Positions 1 through 5,810 of a stretch of 5,810 nt of DNA are shown piece by piece. The notes beneath the pieces are model-generated. The model had not been told where the DNA came from. It saw only the letters and a program-made list of their open reading frames with translations, and searched no databases. The position numbers and the translations under genes are program-made. This DNA is from an uncultured Bacteroidota bacterium (lineage in GTDB: Bacteria > Bacteroidota > Bacteroidia > Chitinophagales > Chitinophagaceae): contig CAMLEX010000347.1 of NCBI GenBank assembly GCA_946479055.1, positions 1 to 5,810 of the forward strand, read 5' to 3'. The first letter of the stretch is position 1; each line of letters starts with the position of its first letter.

Positions 1-681
1 GTTTTCAAGACGAAACGCAGCGTAAGTACTATCCCAGTTATCGCCAAAAAAACCTTTAAAGCCATTATCGTTAAGATGAATATGAAAATCATTCATCTTG
101 TAATAAGACATGAACTTTACATAATTCCTTAAGAAATCCATTGAAAAAAACTTTCGACCGCAATCAAGTACAAATCCCCGCACTGCATACTGCGGATAAT
201 CGTAACAACTGCCTTTGGGAATTGCCTTGTGTTCTTTATCCTGTTCCAATATTTGTAACAACGTTCGTGTAGCCCAGAAAGCACCTGCTGCTTCTTTTGC
301 ATCAATAGTTATAATATCGGTAACGGTTAAGCCATAACTTTCTTTATGACGGTTGTTATCTTTTGGATGAAGTGTAAAATAAATATCACCATTAACCGGC
401 TTACCGGTTCTTACAGCAAACTGTTGATCAGGGCTGGCTAACTTCAGATCTTCCAGGAATGTTTTTGCCGTTGGCAATAACTCGGCTGCAAAAGATGGAT
501 CTATCACTAAAGTTGTTTTGTTCTTCAACATGAAAGTTCCGGTAACGCCATGCCATTCCCTCAATGCAGGAATAACAATTGGAGCCGGGTTAACCAACGA
601 TTGTGCAACGCTTGTATTTGCTGCTGCTGCAAAGCAAACTGCCATTAGCAATGCTTGCGGGAAAAATTTCATTTTTGTCAT
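1..681 (-). CDS. GH20-type beta-N-acetylhexosaminidase, N-terminal part (3' end beyond window)
   Basis: Translating the minus strand from the ATG at 681-679 gives 227 residues, open to the window edge. Residues 1-26 are a signal peptide (basic MTKMK start, hydrophobic Ala/Leu/Phe core, SVA-Q cleavage site), so the enzyme is exported. Residues about 32-157 fit the small alpha/beta domain that precedes the barrel in GH20 enzymes, ending in the usual 'ESYGLTV...I.I.A....GAFWATRTLLQIL' pattern. The barrel starts near 162: 'YAVRGFVLDCGRKFFS' holds the conserved substrate-binding Arg (R168), then 'YYKMNDFHIHLNDN' (193-206) and 'AAFRLEN' (221-227). GH20 enzymes remove terminal beta-linked GlcNAc or GalNAc. 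The catalytic Asp-Glu pair lies beyond the edge, so activity cannot be confirmed. A second ATG at 672-670 is an alternative start; both leave a usable signal peptide. The gene starts 41 bases after the preceding stop, in the same direction, consistent with an operon. The family call is strong; exact specificity is unknown. Confidence 0.9.
   Translation of the reverse strand, partial: MTKMKFFPQALLMAVCFAAAANTSVAQSLVNPAPIVIPALREWHGVTGTFMLKNKTTLVIDPSFAAELLPTAKTFLEDLKLASPDQQFAVRTGKPVNGDIYFTLHPKDNNRHKESYGLTVTDIITIDAKEAAGAFWATRTLLQILEQDKEHKAIPKGSCYDYPQYAVRGFVLDCGRKFFSMDFLRNYVKFMSYYKMNDFHIHLNDNGFKGFFGDNWDSTYAAFRLEN
64..84 (-). other. GH20 barrel motif HIHLNDN
   Basis: The seven codons encode H200 to N206 of the hexosaminidase. 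The position corresponds to the well-known 'H.HL.D(D/N)' strand in GH20 enzymes, where classical members often read HWHLTDDQ. Here Trp is replaced by Ile and the next residues are N-D-N-G. This variant, followed by 'AAFRLEN', is typical of a divergent GH20 branch and supports the family call. Confidence 0.7.
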
Positions 682-722
682 AATTAGAATCGTCGCTAAT
701 AATTCTTTTGATGTTTTTTTTA
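682..722 (-). other. 41-base intergenic gap upstream of the GH20 gene
   Basis: This A/T-rich spacer between the TAG of the 773-residue protein and the hexosaminidase ATG has no Shine-Dalgarno sequence. It contains only a five-base inverted match (AGAAT/ATTCT, 11-base loop), too weak for a terminator. It is best read as an operon-internal spacer. Confidence 0.4.
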
Positions 723-3044
723 CTATTGTTTAATCGCTCCGTGTATAGCAATGGAAACTTGTTTTGTTTCCCCTGCTTTCAGCTTTACTTTAGGCCAACC
801 TACAAAGGCCGTATAATCAAGTGCTTTTAATGCCTGCTTACTTGTTTCTGCAAAAACAGTAACGGTGGCATCAAACTGCGTTGGATTTTTCAACAACAGT
901 GTCATTCCTTTTGCATCCTGTTTTACCAGTTTTGCTTCTACATGATCAAATACATAGATTTTGTTCTTGTCGGTTTGTACGTATATACCCGGCAGCTCCA
1001 GCCCCATAAGCATACCATTGGTTTCTGTCCACGAGTTGCGGGTGTTAATGTAATTACCAATGCTTTCTTTCCCTTCTGCATCGCTGGGTTGTATGCGTTC
1101 CATACTTGAACCAACAAGGTTATTCGTTGTTATATGATGCGGAGGTATATTTACCGCTTCTGCATGTGCATGCTGAATATCTCTTATCAGATCGGCATAC
1201 AATTGATTACCTGTTGCCCGGTAGAGTTTAAACAAATAATCACCCGATGCTGTACAGATACCGGGTGCTGCATGTTTGTTTTGAATACTTGCCCAAACGG
1301 CACCCGCCATTTTACTTTGCAGTTTTCCAATCTGGCTATTAGATGGAAAAACAGGATCGTAAGAAATCGTCCATGTAGCGCAAAGCGCTGCCTGCACTTC
1401 TGCTTTTTGTAACCAGGTTCTATCGTTTGTATAATAGTACAGTGCCATTAATGATTCTAAAAATCCAAAAGCCGATTCAGAATTTGCATCCATCGAAATA
1501 TCGCCACAATCACCACCGGTGAGTCCCTGCTTTACTACATCTCTAGTGTAATAATAGTTAGCGGCTTCTTTTGCTACTAGCAACCATTGCGGTTGTTTAA
1601 AATAACTGGAAGCAATCGCTAAACCTGCAGGCGCAATCGCTCCTGCTGTTGAATTGAACACTGCTATTTCGCCTGTTTCGGGTGCAATAAACTGTCCAAA
1701 CTCACCATGCTTTTTCCAGGTATTAGTAAAAGCTGTTGCCAGTTTTTTTGCAGCATTTTCCCATTCAGGTTTTATCACGCTGCTATATCCTTGCGTTTTA
1801 AACAACAACAAGTGTTTCATTAGCCAAAGCAAGGCATCACTGTTCTTACGTACCATTGCCTGCAGGTCGGGAAACGCAGGATGCATTTCTTCAGGACGCA
1901 ATTCGCCATTTGCCGTTATGCCTCCATAAAAATATCCGCTCTTTCCCTGTAATTTACTCACAACAAAATCAAGTTCGGCGCTCACACGATTGCGCTCTTT
2001 TTCATTATTAAGTGCCAGCATGGGATAACTGTTCATCATCCCGCTCACCCAGCCCAATTGAAAATCCTTATTGTTTTCAGGTGTGTAATAGCTGCCCACC
2101 GGAACGGTTACAAAATTGTTGCTGCAAATAGTGGTTGCCAGTTCCAACTGCTTACTCATCGGCAACTGGTTACGTGGTTGGTTGGGGCCAATGAATTCCT
2201 TTCGAATCCGCATAAATTTTGTAAGCAGATCAGGAATACTTTTCGCATCAAATACATAGATCCTGAATTTCAGATTCACTTCATCCCCTGCTTTCCAGTC
2301 TGGGGCTTTATCACCGCTCTTGTGAAAGTCGCCAAACCCGGGCGCCAGTTTTCGCATAGCCGGTACTGATAGCGAAAAGCTGCAACTGTCCTGCGTTGCA
2401 TTTTCCGCAATGGTCATTCCATGGTTACCCCATTTCGACTGCTGATCTGTCAATACAATAAATCCTTTTTTTGCAGCAGACGAATAGAAGCACATAGCGG
2501 GTGTAGCAGCATTACCTGTTTGTAGTTCCACTTCCGATGCTTTTTCTTGTTCAATTGCCAGGCGTGGATTGTTGGAAATAGTAAGCGGTACTTTCAGATT
2601 ATAATACATTTCTTTGGGATAAGGCGGATTGTACGATTCACCAATGGAATGATAACGGTTGCCATTATACACAATAGCAGGCACCATTACATAATTATCC
2701 CTACTCCACTTACTAAAATCAAAAGAAACGGCCAAGACTGTAGAAAGTGAAATGCCGTCTGTTAATTTAAAACTTGCCGTTACATCAAGTGCCTCCGGAT
2801 GACCGGCTACCGGTTTGGCATGTAGTTGCATGTTCCAGTTATCGAATGTGAGCTGCGGAGCATTTTTCGCAAGAACAAATTTATTTACAGGATTGATGCC
2901 TTCATATTTTCTTACTCCCAACTGAATACTTCCGCTAATAGCTTTTAATGCCTTATTAATTTCATTAAAAGACTGTGCATATACAACCTGTGAAATAAAA
3001 CTACAGGACAAAACAAGCAATGAAAATTTAGACACTCGTATCAT
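723..3044 (-). CDS. Secreted multidomain protein, probable (alpha/alpha)-toroid carbohydrate-active enzyme of unrecognised family
   Basis: This is a complete 773-residue protein, from ATG at 3044 to TAG at 723-725. Residues 1-23 are a signal peptide (MIRVSK, hydrophobic stretch, cleavage near VYA-Q). Residues about 35-290 look beta-rich, with alternating strands and aromatic turns such as 'YNPPYPKEMYYNLKVPLTI'. Residues about 295-690 are helix-rich with repeated hairpin-like segments: 'DFQLGWVSGMMNSYPMLAL' (327-345), 'RKNSDALLWLMKHLLLFK' (399-416), 'GGDCGDISMDANSESAFGFLESLMALYYYT' (510-539) and 'CTASGDYLFKLYRATGN' (597-613). This resembles the (alpha/alpha) toroids of many glycosidases and polysaccharide lyases. 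The acidic cluster D512/D515/D519/E523, and E674 in 'RNSWTETNG', are possible catalytic or binding residues; this is inference. Residues about 690-773 are a short beta tail ('KAGETKQVSI'). I do not recognise the family, so no reaction is assigned. The gene begins 16 bases after the EEP gene and is followed by the GH20 gene, which supports a glycan-related role. Confidence 0.72.
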   Translation of the reverse strand: MIRVSKFSLLVLSCSFISQVVYAQSFNEINKALKAISGSIQLGVRKYEGINPVNKFVLAKNAPQLTFDNWNMQLHAKPVAGHPEALDVTASFKLTDGISLSTVLAVSFDFSKWSRDNYVMVPAIVYNGNRYHSIGESYNPPYPKEMYYNLKVPLTISNNPRLAIEQEKASEVELQTGNAATPAMCFYSSAAKKGFIVLTDQQSKWGNHGMTIAENATQDSCSFSLSVPAMRKLAPGFGDFHKSGDKAPDWKAGDEVNLKFRIYVFDAKSIPDLLTKFMRIRKEFIGPNQPRNQLPMSKQLELATTICSNNFVTVPVGSYYTPENNKDFQLGWVSGMMNSYPMLALNNEKERNRVSAELDFVVSKLQGKSGYFYGGITANGELRPEEMHPAFPDLQAMVRKNSDALLWLMKHLLLFKTQGYSSVIKPEWENAAKKLATAFTNTWKKHGEFGQFIAPETGEIAVFNSTAGAIAPAGLAIASSYFKQPQWLLVAKEAANYYYTRDVVKQGLTGGDCGDISMDANSESAFGFLESLMALYYYTNDRTWLQKAEVQAALCATWTISYDPVFPSNSQIGKLQSKMAGAVWASIQNKHAAPGICTASGDYLFKLYRATGNQLYADLIRDIQHAHAEAVNIPPHHITTNNLVGSSMERIQPSDAEGKESIGNYINTRNSWTETNGMLMGLELPGIYVQTDKNKIYVFDHVEAKLVKQDAKGMTLLLKNPTQFDATVTVFAETSKQALKALDYTAFVGWPKVKLKAGETKQVSIAIHGAIKQ

Positions 3045-3060
3045 ATTTAATTAGCGATTT

Positions 3061-3864
3061 TTATTTTGATGAAAGTTGCAACTCTGCTAATACAGGTAAA
3101 TGATCGGACGGATATGGCTCCTGCAAAACACGATGCCTGATAAACCGAAAAGAATCTGATTTTCGATAAGTAATAAAATCAATGGTCTTTTTAGGTTTAT
3201 CCGAAGGAAACGAATAGGAACAATTATTCATACACGATCTTTTAAACTGTTGATCAAGCAGGTTAATGACGGTACTGCCAGGTTCGTAATTCAAATCGCC
3301 GGTCAGCACTGCGGGATATGTTTGAAGATTGATAAGACTGTCAATGGCTTTCATTTGCAGCAGGCGGCTTGCATCACCTGTTTCTGCATCCATGTGCGTA
3401 CAGGCAAAAAGCATTTTTGTTTTGCTGTTAATGCGCAGGTAAGCAAGTGCCAGCACCCTTCGCTCTGCATGATTGTTGGCCGAGGGCAATTTGTATGTTT
3501 TAACTGAATCAAACGGATACTTTGATAAAATAGCAACCCCATACTCTCCCCCATCAAAATCAATTGCTTTACTGAAGTAATAATACATATTCAGTTTTTC
3601 GCCAATTACTTTCGCCTGGTTAATCTCCTGACCGGATCGTTTTGTATGCACGTCAACTTCCTGCAGGGCGACCACATCGGGTTGATATTTTTTAATCACC
3701 GCTGCAACTGTATCAACATCTACATTAACTGGTTTTGAAGGAGGGGCTGCATGCCGGATGTTATAGGTCATAACACTAAGCTTCAGTTTTTTTTCCTGTG
3801 AAAAGATACTCACAGAAAAAAGACAAATCCAACTCAACAACCAAAGAAATCGTTTTGCAATCAT
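3061..3864 (-). CDS. Secreted endonuclease/exonuclease/phosphatase (EEP) superfamily protein
   Basis: This is a complete 267-residue protein with ATG start and TAA stop. Residues 1-22 are a signal peptide (MIAKR, then 'FLWLLSWICLFSVSIF'), so it acts outside the cytoplasm. The rest is a single EEP domain with all core motifs in order: 'MTYNIRH' (N35), 'PDVVALQEVD' (metal-binding E69), 'YGVAILSKYP' (108-117), 'ERRVLAL' (134-140), 'CTHMDAE' (H157), 'LTGDLNYEPGS' (D190, N192), 'TIDFITYR' (D229) and 'SDHLPVLAEL' (D254/H255, general base). The length is normal for a stand-alone domain and no key residue is missing. EEP enzymes hydrolyse phosphodiesters or phosphomonoesters with Mg2+ (nucleic acid, sphingomyelin, inositol phosphates and others), and the fold alone does not give the substrate. 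Its position between two probable carbohydrate-active genes, 68 bases after one and 16 before the other, favours a phosphorylated glycan or glycolipid over DNA, but that is inference. Confidence 0.93.
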   Translation of the reverse strand: MIAKRFLWLLSWICLFSVSIFSQEKKLKLSVMTYNIRHAAPPSKPVNVDVDTVAAVIKKYQPDVVALQEVDVHTKRSGQEINQAKVIGEKLNMYYYFSKAIDFDGGEYGVAILSKYPFDSVKTYKLPSANNHAERRVLALAYLRINSKTKMLFACTHMDAETGDASRLLQMKAIDSLINLQTYPAVLTGDLNYEPGSTVINLLDQQFKRSCMNNCSYSFPSDKPKKTIDFITYRKSDSFRFIRHRVLQEPYPSDHLPVLAELQLSSK

Positions 3865-3932
3865 AGAGTATTCTTTGTTTATCTTAGTTAATTTTTAAAG
3901 AGCTATAACTGCTATTTAGTAATCACTCGTTG
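3865..3932 (-). other. 68-base intergenic gap upstream of the EEP gene
   Basis: This is the longest gap in the window and is strongly A/T-rich. I see no stem followed by a T run, so no terminator. I also see no clear Bacteroidota TTTG / TAnnTTTG promoter pair on the coding strand. An A-rich stretch (AAAGAA) just ahead of the ATG could aid ribosome binding, as is common in this phylum, which makes little use of Shine-Dalgarno pairing. An internal promoter is possible but not supported. Confidence 0.4.
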
Positions 3933-5810
3933 TTATATTTTTTCTGCTTTGCCAATTACCGGCACTACCAGTTCCAGTTTCACTTTTTCATTTCCTGAAT
4001 GCAAAGCCTGCACTTTAAAACTGCTTTGTCCTTTGCTGGTAGTTAATTGTTTTGCTAATGATATTTGCTCCAGCATCTTACGCCCATGGTTGGCAACGAA
4101 CAATTTTCCGTTTTTGTAAATCACATATTGCCCTGCCGCTATTTTTTTATCAATGATGATTTCTGTACCGTTTTCTATTATAATTTTTAAACCATTAATG
4201 ATTGAATCTTTAGGCGCATGCACTTTAATAGCAAATTCCATTGCCTGTGTATCGAATTCGTTTTGCAACTGCACCAGCATACCGTCAGCACTGTAAGGCA
4301 TATCCCTGAAACGATTTTCTTTTACCGGGTAAAGGTTAAATGATCTGGCACCGGTTTGTTGCAGATGAAACTTATAATTCAGGTCCTTCAATTTTTCTTT
4401 ATGCGCTTTAGTAAACACCCGTGCAACACGGGCATCTTCCCATGCACGCAAAGCCTTGAAGATTGCTTCTTTTTCAGCACTTGCTTCTACTGTTTGCTGG
4501 CTAAGTCCCAGCATGTACAATGCATCCCATCCTATTGATTTTGCCTGCAGGTTTTCCGCATCATATAGGCTCCAGTCTATCTGGTAACTCTGTATACCGA
4601 AGGTGGCAGGCAAATAACTGCTTTCAAAAACATAACGCATGTCTTTGCCTTCGATACCCCATTTATTAAGTACCGGGCTAAACATATGATCGCCACCACC
4701 CACATTGCAAACACTCATATAATGCCAACTGCCTTCACCCACTGCACTACCCATTACCCGCAGGTATTTACCACCATTCTTTTCATAACTGTCAAACAAT
4801 TTTCTAAAAAAGCGTTTAAACGAATATTGCCCATGCCCCTGATACATGCAGCTTTCCAGTCCATCAAAATCTATATAATCCATTCCACCTTCGGTTAACC
4901 ATTTTCCGTAATAATCGGCATACACTTCCTGCAGGTTCATATCAGGTGCAAAACCACGGTAACAGTTGGGTTGTAATTTTACAATGGTTGCACCTGCTTT
5001 ATATGCTGCACGTGTAGTGTTATGGAAACCTCTTTTTACATTCAGAAATGTATAAGGTTTAGTGGTACTGATTCCGTTGTATTCAATTAACTCCTTTCCG
5101 ATCTTCAACACATTGGTATGATTGCCTTCCCAGCCGCCAAACTCATTGAAGTATGCGGTATCGGCCACTGTAATAATGGTATCGGTTTCCGATAAATCTT
5201 TTGTTATGATGGTGCGTTGCATAATAGCCAAACTATCACTTGGCACAGGTGATACATCGCTGTTATTGTTTGGTTGCAAAAATTCGCCGAGTGTATGCAA
5301 TCCGTACCGGATGCCTTCCTTCTGCATAATGGCGCCGTATTCGGGAACAGAAAGCGGAGCTGATCCATGGAAGTTGATCTTACGTTTGCCCCAACGATCG
5401 GCGGGGTTGGGATAATACTCTCCATATCCCTCATCCTGCACAGCTTGTATGTTAAGTTGTTTTGCATAGCTAATCAAACTATCGTGTGCACCCCACCATG
5501 CAATATCCGGACGATACGCACCAGGATCTTTGATCCATTTGCCATCAATTTCAGGATGTGGTAAGCCTTCATTCAACACAATCTTTTCAATTGTTTTTAA
5601 TCCCAACGAATCGGGACAGGAATAGAAAGCGACAGAAGAACCAATAAAATGTGCATTGGTTGGTGCCACTAATTGATAACGTGCCGAATTGGCCTTGCCA
5701 TCCAACCCTTCAGGATAAAAAGGAAAACGAATCATTTGTTCCTTGCGCCGGTCCCTTGAATGCATGCTAATGGTAGATCCAAACGCAGGCTCCAACGTGG
5801 CGCCATTTCC
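3933..5810 (-). CDS. Probable TIM-barrel glycosidase of unrecognised family, 5' end beyond window
   Basis: The minus-strand frame is open from the right edge to the TAA at 3935-3933, giving 625 residues. A TTG at 5795-5793 could be read as a start, but the frame continues upstream without a stop (GNGAT then LEPAFGS), so the real start is outside the window. Numbering from the first in-window residue, 1-80 look like the end of a beta-sandwich domain. Residues about 100-430 alternate strands and helices like a TIM barrel: 'LNIQAVQDEGYGEYYPN', 'GIRYGLHTLGEF', 'MDYIDFDGLES' (about 310-320), 'GKYLRVMGSAVGEGSWHY', then 'YQIDWSLYDAENLQAKSIGWDALYMLG'. D311, D314, D316 and E319 in the fourth segment are candidate catalytic residues. 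A beta insert occupies about 201-280. Residues about 480-625 are beta-rich and probably accessory. I cannot match it to a named GH family. GH27/31/36-like and GH101-like barrels are possible comparisons, not calls. It appears to be the most upstream visible gene of the operon. Confidence 0.7.
   Translation of the reverse strand, partial: GNGATLEPAFGSTISMHSRDRRKEQMIRFPFYPEGLDGKANSARYQLVAPTNAHFIGSSVAFYSCPDSLGLKTIEKIVLNEGLPHPEIDGKWIKDPGAYRPDIAWWGAHDSLISYAKQLNIQAVQDEGYGEYYPNPADRWGKRKINFHGSAPLSVPEYGAIMQKEGIRYGLHTLGEFLQPNNNSDVSPVPSDSLAIMQRTIITKDLSETDTIITVADTAYFNEFGGWEGNHTNVLKIGKELIEYNGISTTKPYTFLNVKRGFHNTTRAAYKAGATIVKLQPNCYRGFAPDMNLQEVYADYYGKWLTEGGMDYIDFDGLESCMYQGHGQYSFKRFFRKLFDSYEKNGGKYLRVMGSAVGEGSWHYMSVCNVGGGDHMFSPVLNKWGIEGKDMRYVFESSYLPATFGIQSYQIDWSLYDAENLQAKSIGWDALYMLGLSQQTVEASAEKEAIFKALRAWEDARVARVFTKAHKEKLKDLNYKFHLQQTGARSFNLYPVKENRFRDMPYSADGMLVQLQNEFDTQAMEFAIKVHAPKDSIINGLKIIIENGTEIIIDKKIAAGQYVIYKNGKLFVANHGRKMLEQISLAKQLTTSKGQSSFKVQALHSGNEKVKLELVVPVIGKAEKI
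4854..4880 (-). other. Candidate catalytic segment DYIDFDGLE of the right-hand glycosidase
   Basis: These nine codons encode a hydrophobic beta strand ending in several carboxylates, preceded by an amphipathic helix (VYADYYGKWLTEGG). Catalytic or substrate-binding acids of TIM-barrel glycosidases usually sit at such strand ends. The assignment is by position only, since the family is not recognised. Confidence 0.35.
4971..5210 (-). other. Small beta domain inserted within the barrel of the right-hand glycosidase
   Basis: This segment within the right-hand gene encodes about 80 residues running from 'TIITKDLSETDTIITVAD' through 'LKIGKELIEYNGI' and 'FLNVKRGFHNTTRAAYKAGATIVKL'. The pattern 'IG.E.I.Y...' followed by 'L..V.RG..NTT.AA...GA.V' resembles a small beta module seen in phage tail, adhesin and other surface proteins, often read as 'V(T)RG.NGT.AA.H..GA.V'. 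Here it sits between the barrel segment ending 'GIRYGLHTLGEF' and the next one, starting 'YRGFAPDMNLQEVYADYYGKWL'. The pattern is seen directly. The domain identity and any role in substrate contact or stability are inferred. Confidence 0.5.

Noticed and set aside
682..722. Inverted match AGAAT/ATTCT as a terminator
   Set aside because: The stem is only five A/T-rich pairs with an 11-base loop and no following T run on the coding strand.
518..733. Plus-strand open frame of 71 codons
   Set aside because: It lies opposite the signal-peptide region of the GH20 gene, shows no domain pattern, and is a shadow of that gene.
2058..2369. Plus-strand open frame of 103 codons
   Set aside because: It is antisense to the 773-residue protein, with Cys/Ile/His-rich nonsense composition and no recognisable motif.
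3351..3563. Minus-strand open frame of 70 codons overlapping the EEP gene
   Set aside because: It sits in another frame inside a coding region with intact EEP motifs, so it is an overlap artefact.
3870..3880. CTTTGTTTA as a Bacteroidota promoter element
   Set aside because: The TTTG lies on the plus strand, opposite to all genes here, and has no partner box at the right distance.
5122..5415. Plus-strand open frame of 97 codons
   Set aside because: It is antisense to the right-hand glycosidase frame and has no protein-like features.
5793..5795. TTG as start of the right-hand gene
   Set aside because: The frame stays open to the edge of the window, there is no signal peptide after the TTG, and the residues before and after it read as continuous domain sequence.

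Overview
The window is a block of four tightly spaced genes, all on the minus strand, so the order of transcription runs from the right edge to the left edge. Base composition is moderately AT-rich. The intergenic gaps are short and A/T-rich, with no Shine-Dalgarno sequence in front of the starts. Three of the products open with a Sec-type signal peptide; the fourth gene is cut before its start. Together with the style of the proteins, this suggests a Bacteroidota genome, plausibly a Chitinophagaceae-like environmental member. That placement is inference from style; no taxonomic marker is present.

Layout in transcription order: (1) 5810 to 3933, the 3' part of a large gene whose start lies outside the window; it encodes a probable TIM-barrel glycosidase of unrecognised family, with a small beta domain inserted in the barrel. 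(2) 3864 to 3061, a complete secreted endonuclease/exonuclease/phosphatase (EEP) superfamily enzyme with all the core metal/catalytic motifs. (3) 3044 to 723, a complete 773-residue secreted protein with a beta-rich N-terminal part, a central alpha-rich part like an (alpha/alpha) toroid, and a beta-type C-terminal tail; it is a probable carbohydrate-active enzyme of unrecognised family. (4) 681 to the left edge, the N-terminal 227 residues of a GH20-type beta-N-acetylhexosaminidase, cut off before its catalytic Asp-Glu pair. The gaps between genes are 68, 16 and 41 bases, with no convincing terminator, which fits one operon.

Read together, this looks like part of a glycan-degradation locus. 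An exo-acting beta-hexosaminidase would remove terminal GlcNAc/GalNAc, two unassigned enzymes may cleave other linkages, and the EEP enzyme may remove a phosphoester-linked substituent. No SusC/SusD pair, sulfatase, transporter or regulator is present in the window, so the substrate cannot be fixed. There are no RNA genes, CRISPR arrays, insertion sequences or other mobile-element signs, and every stretch longer than 300 bases is coding.
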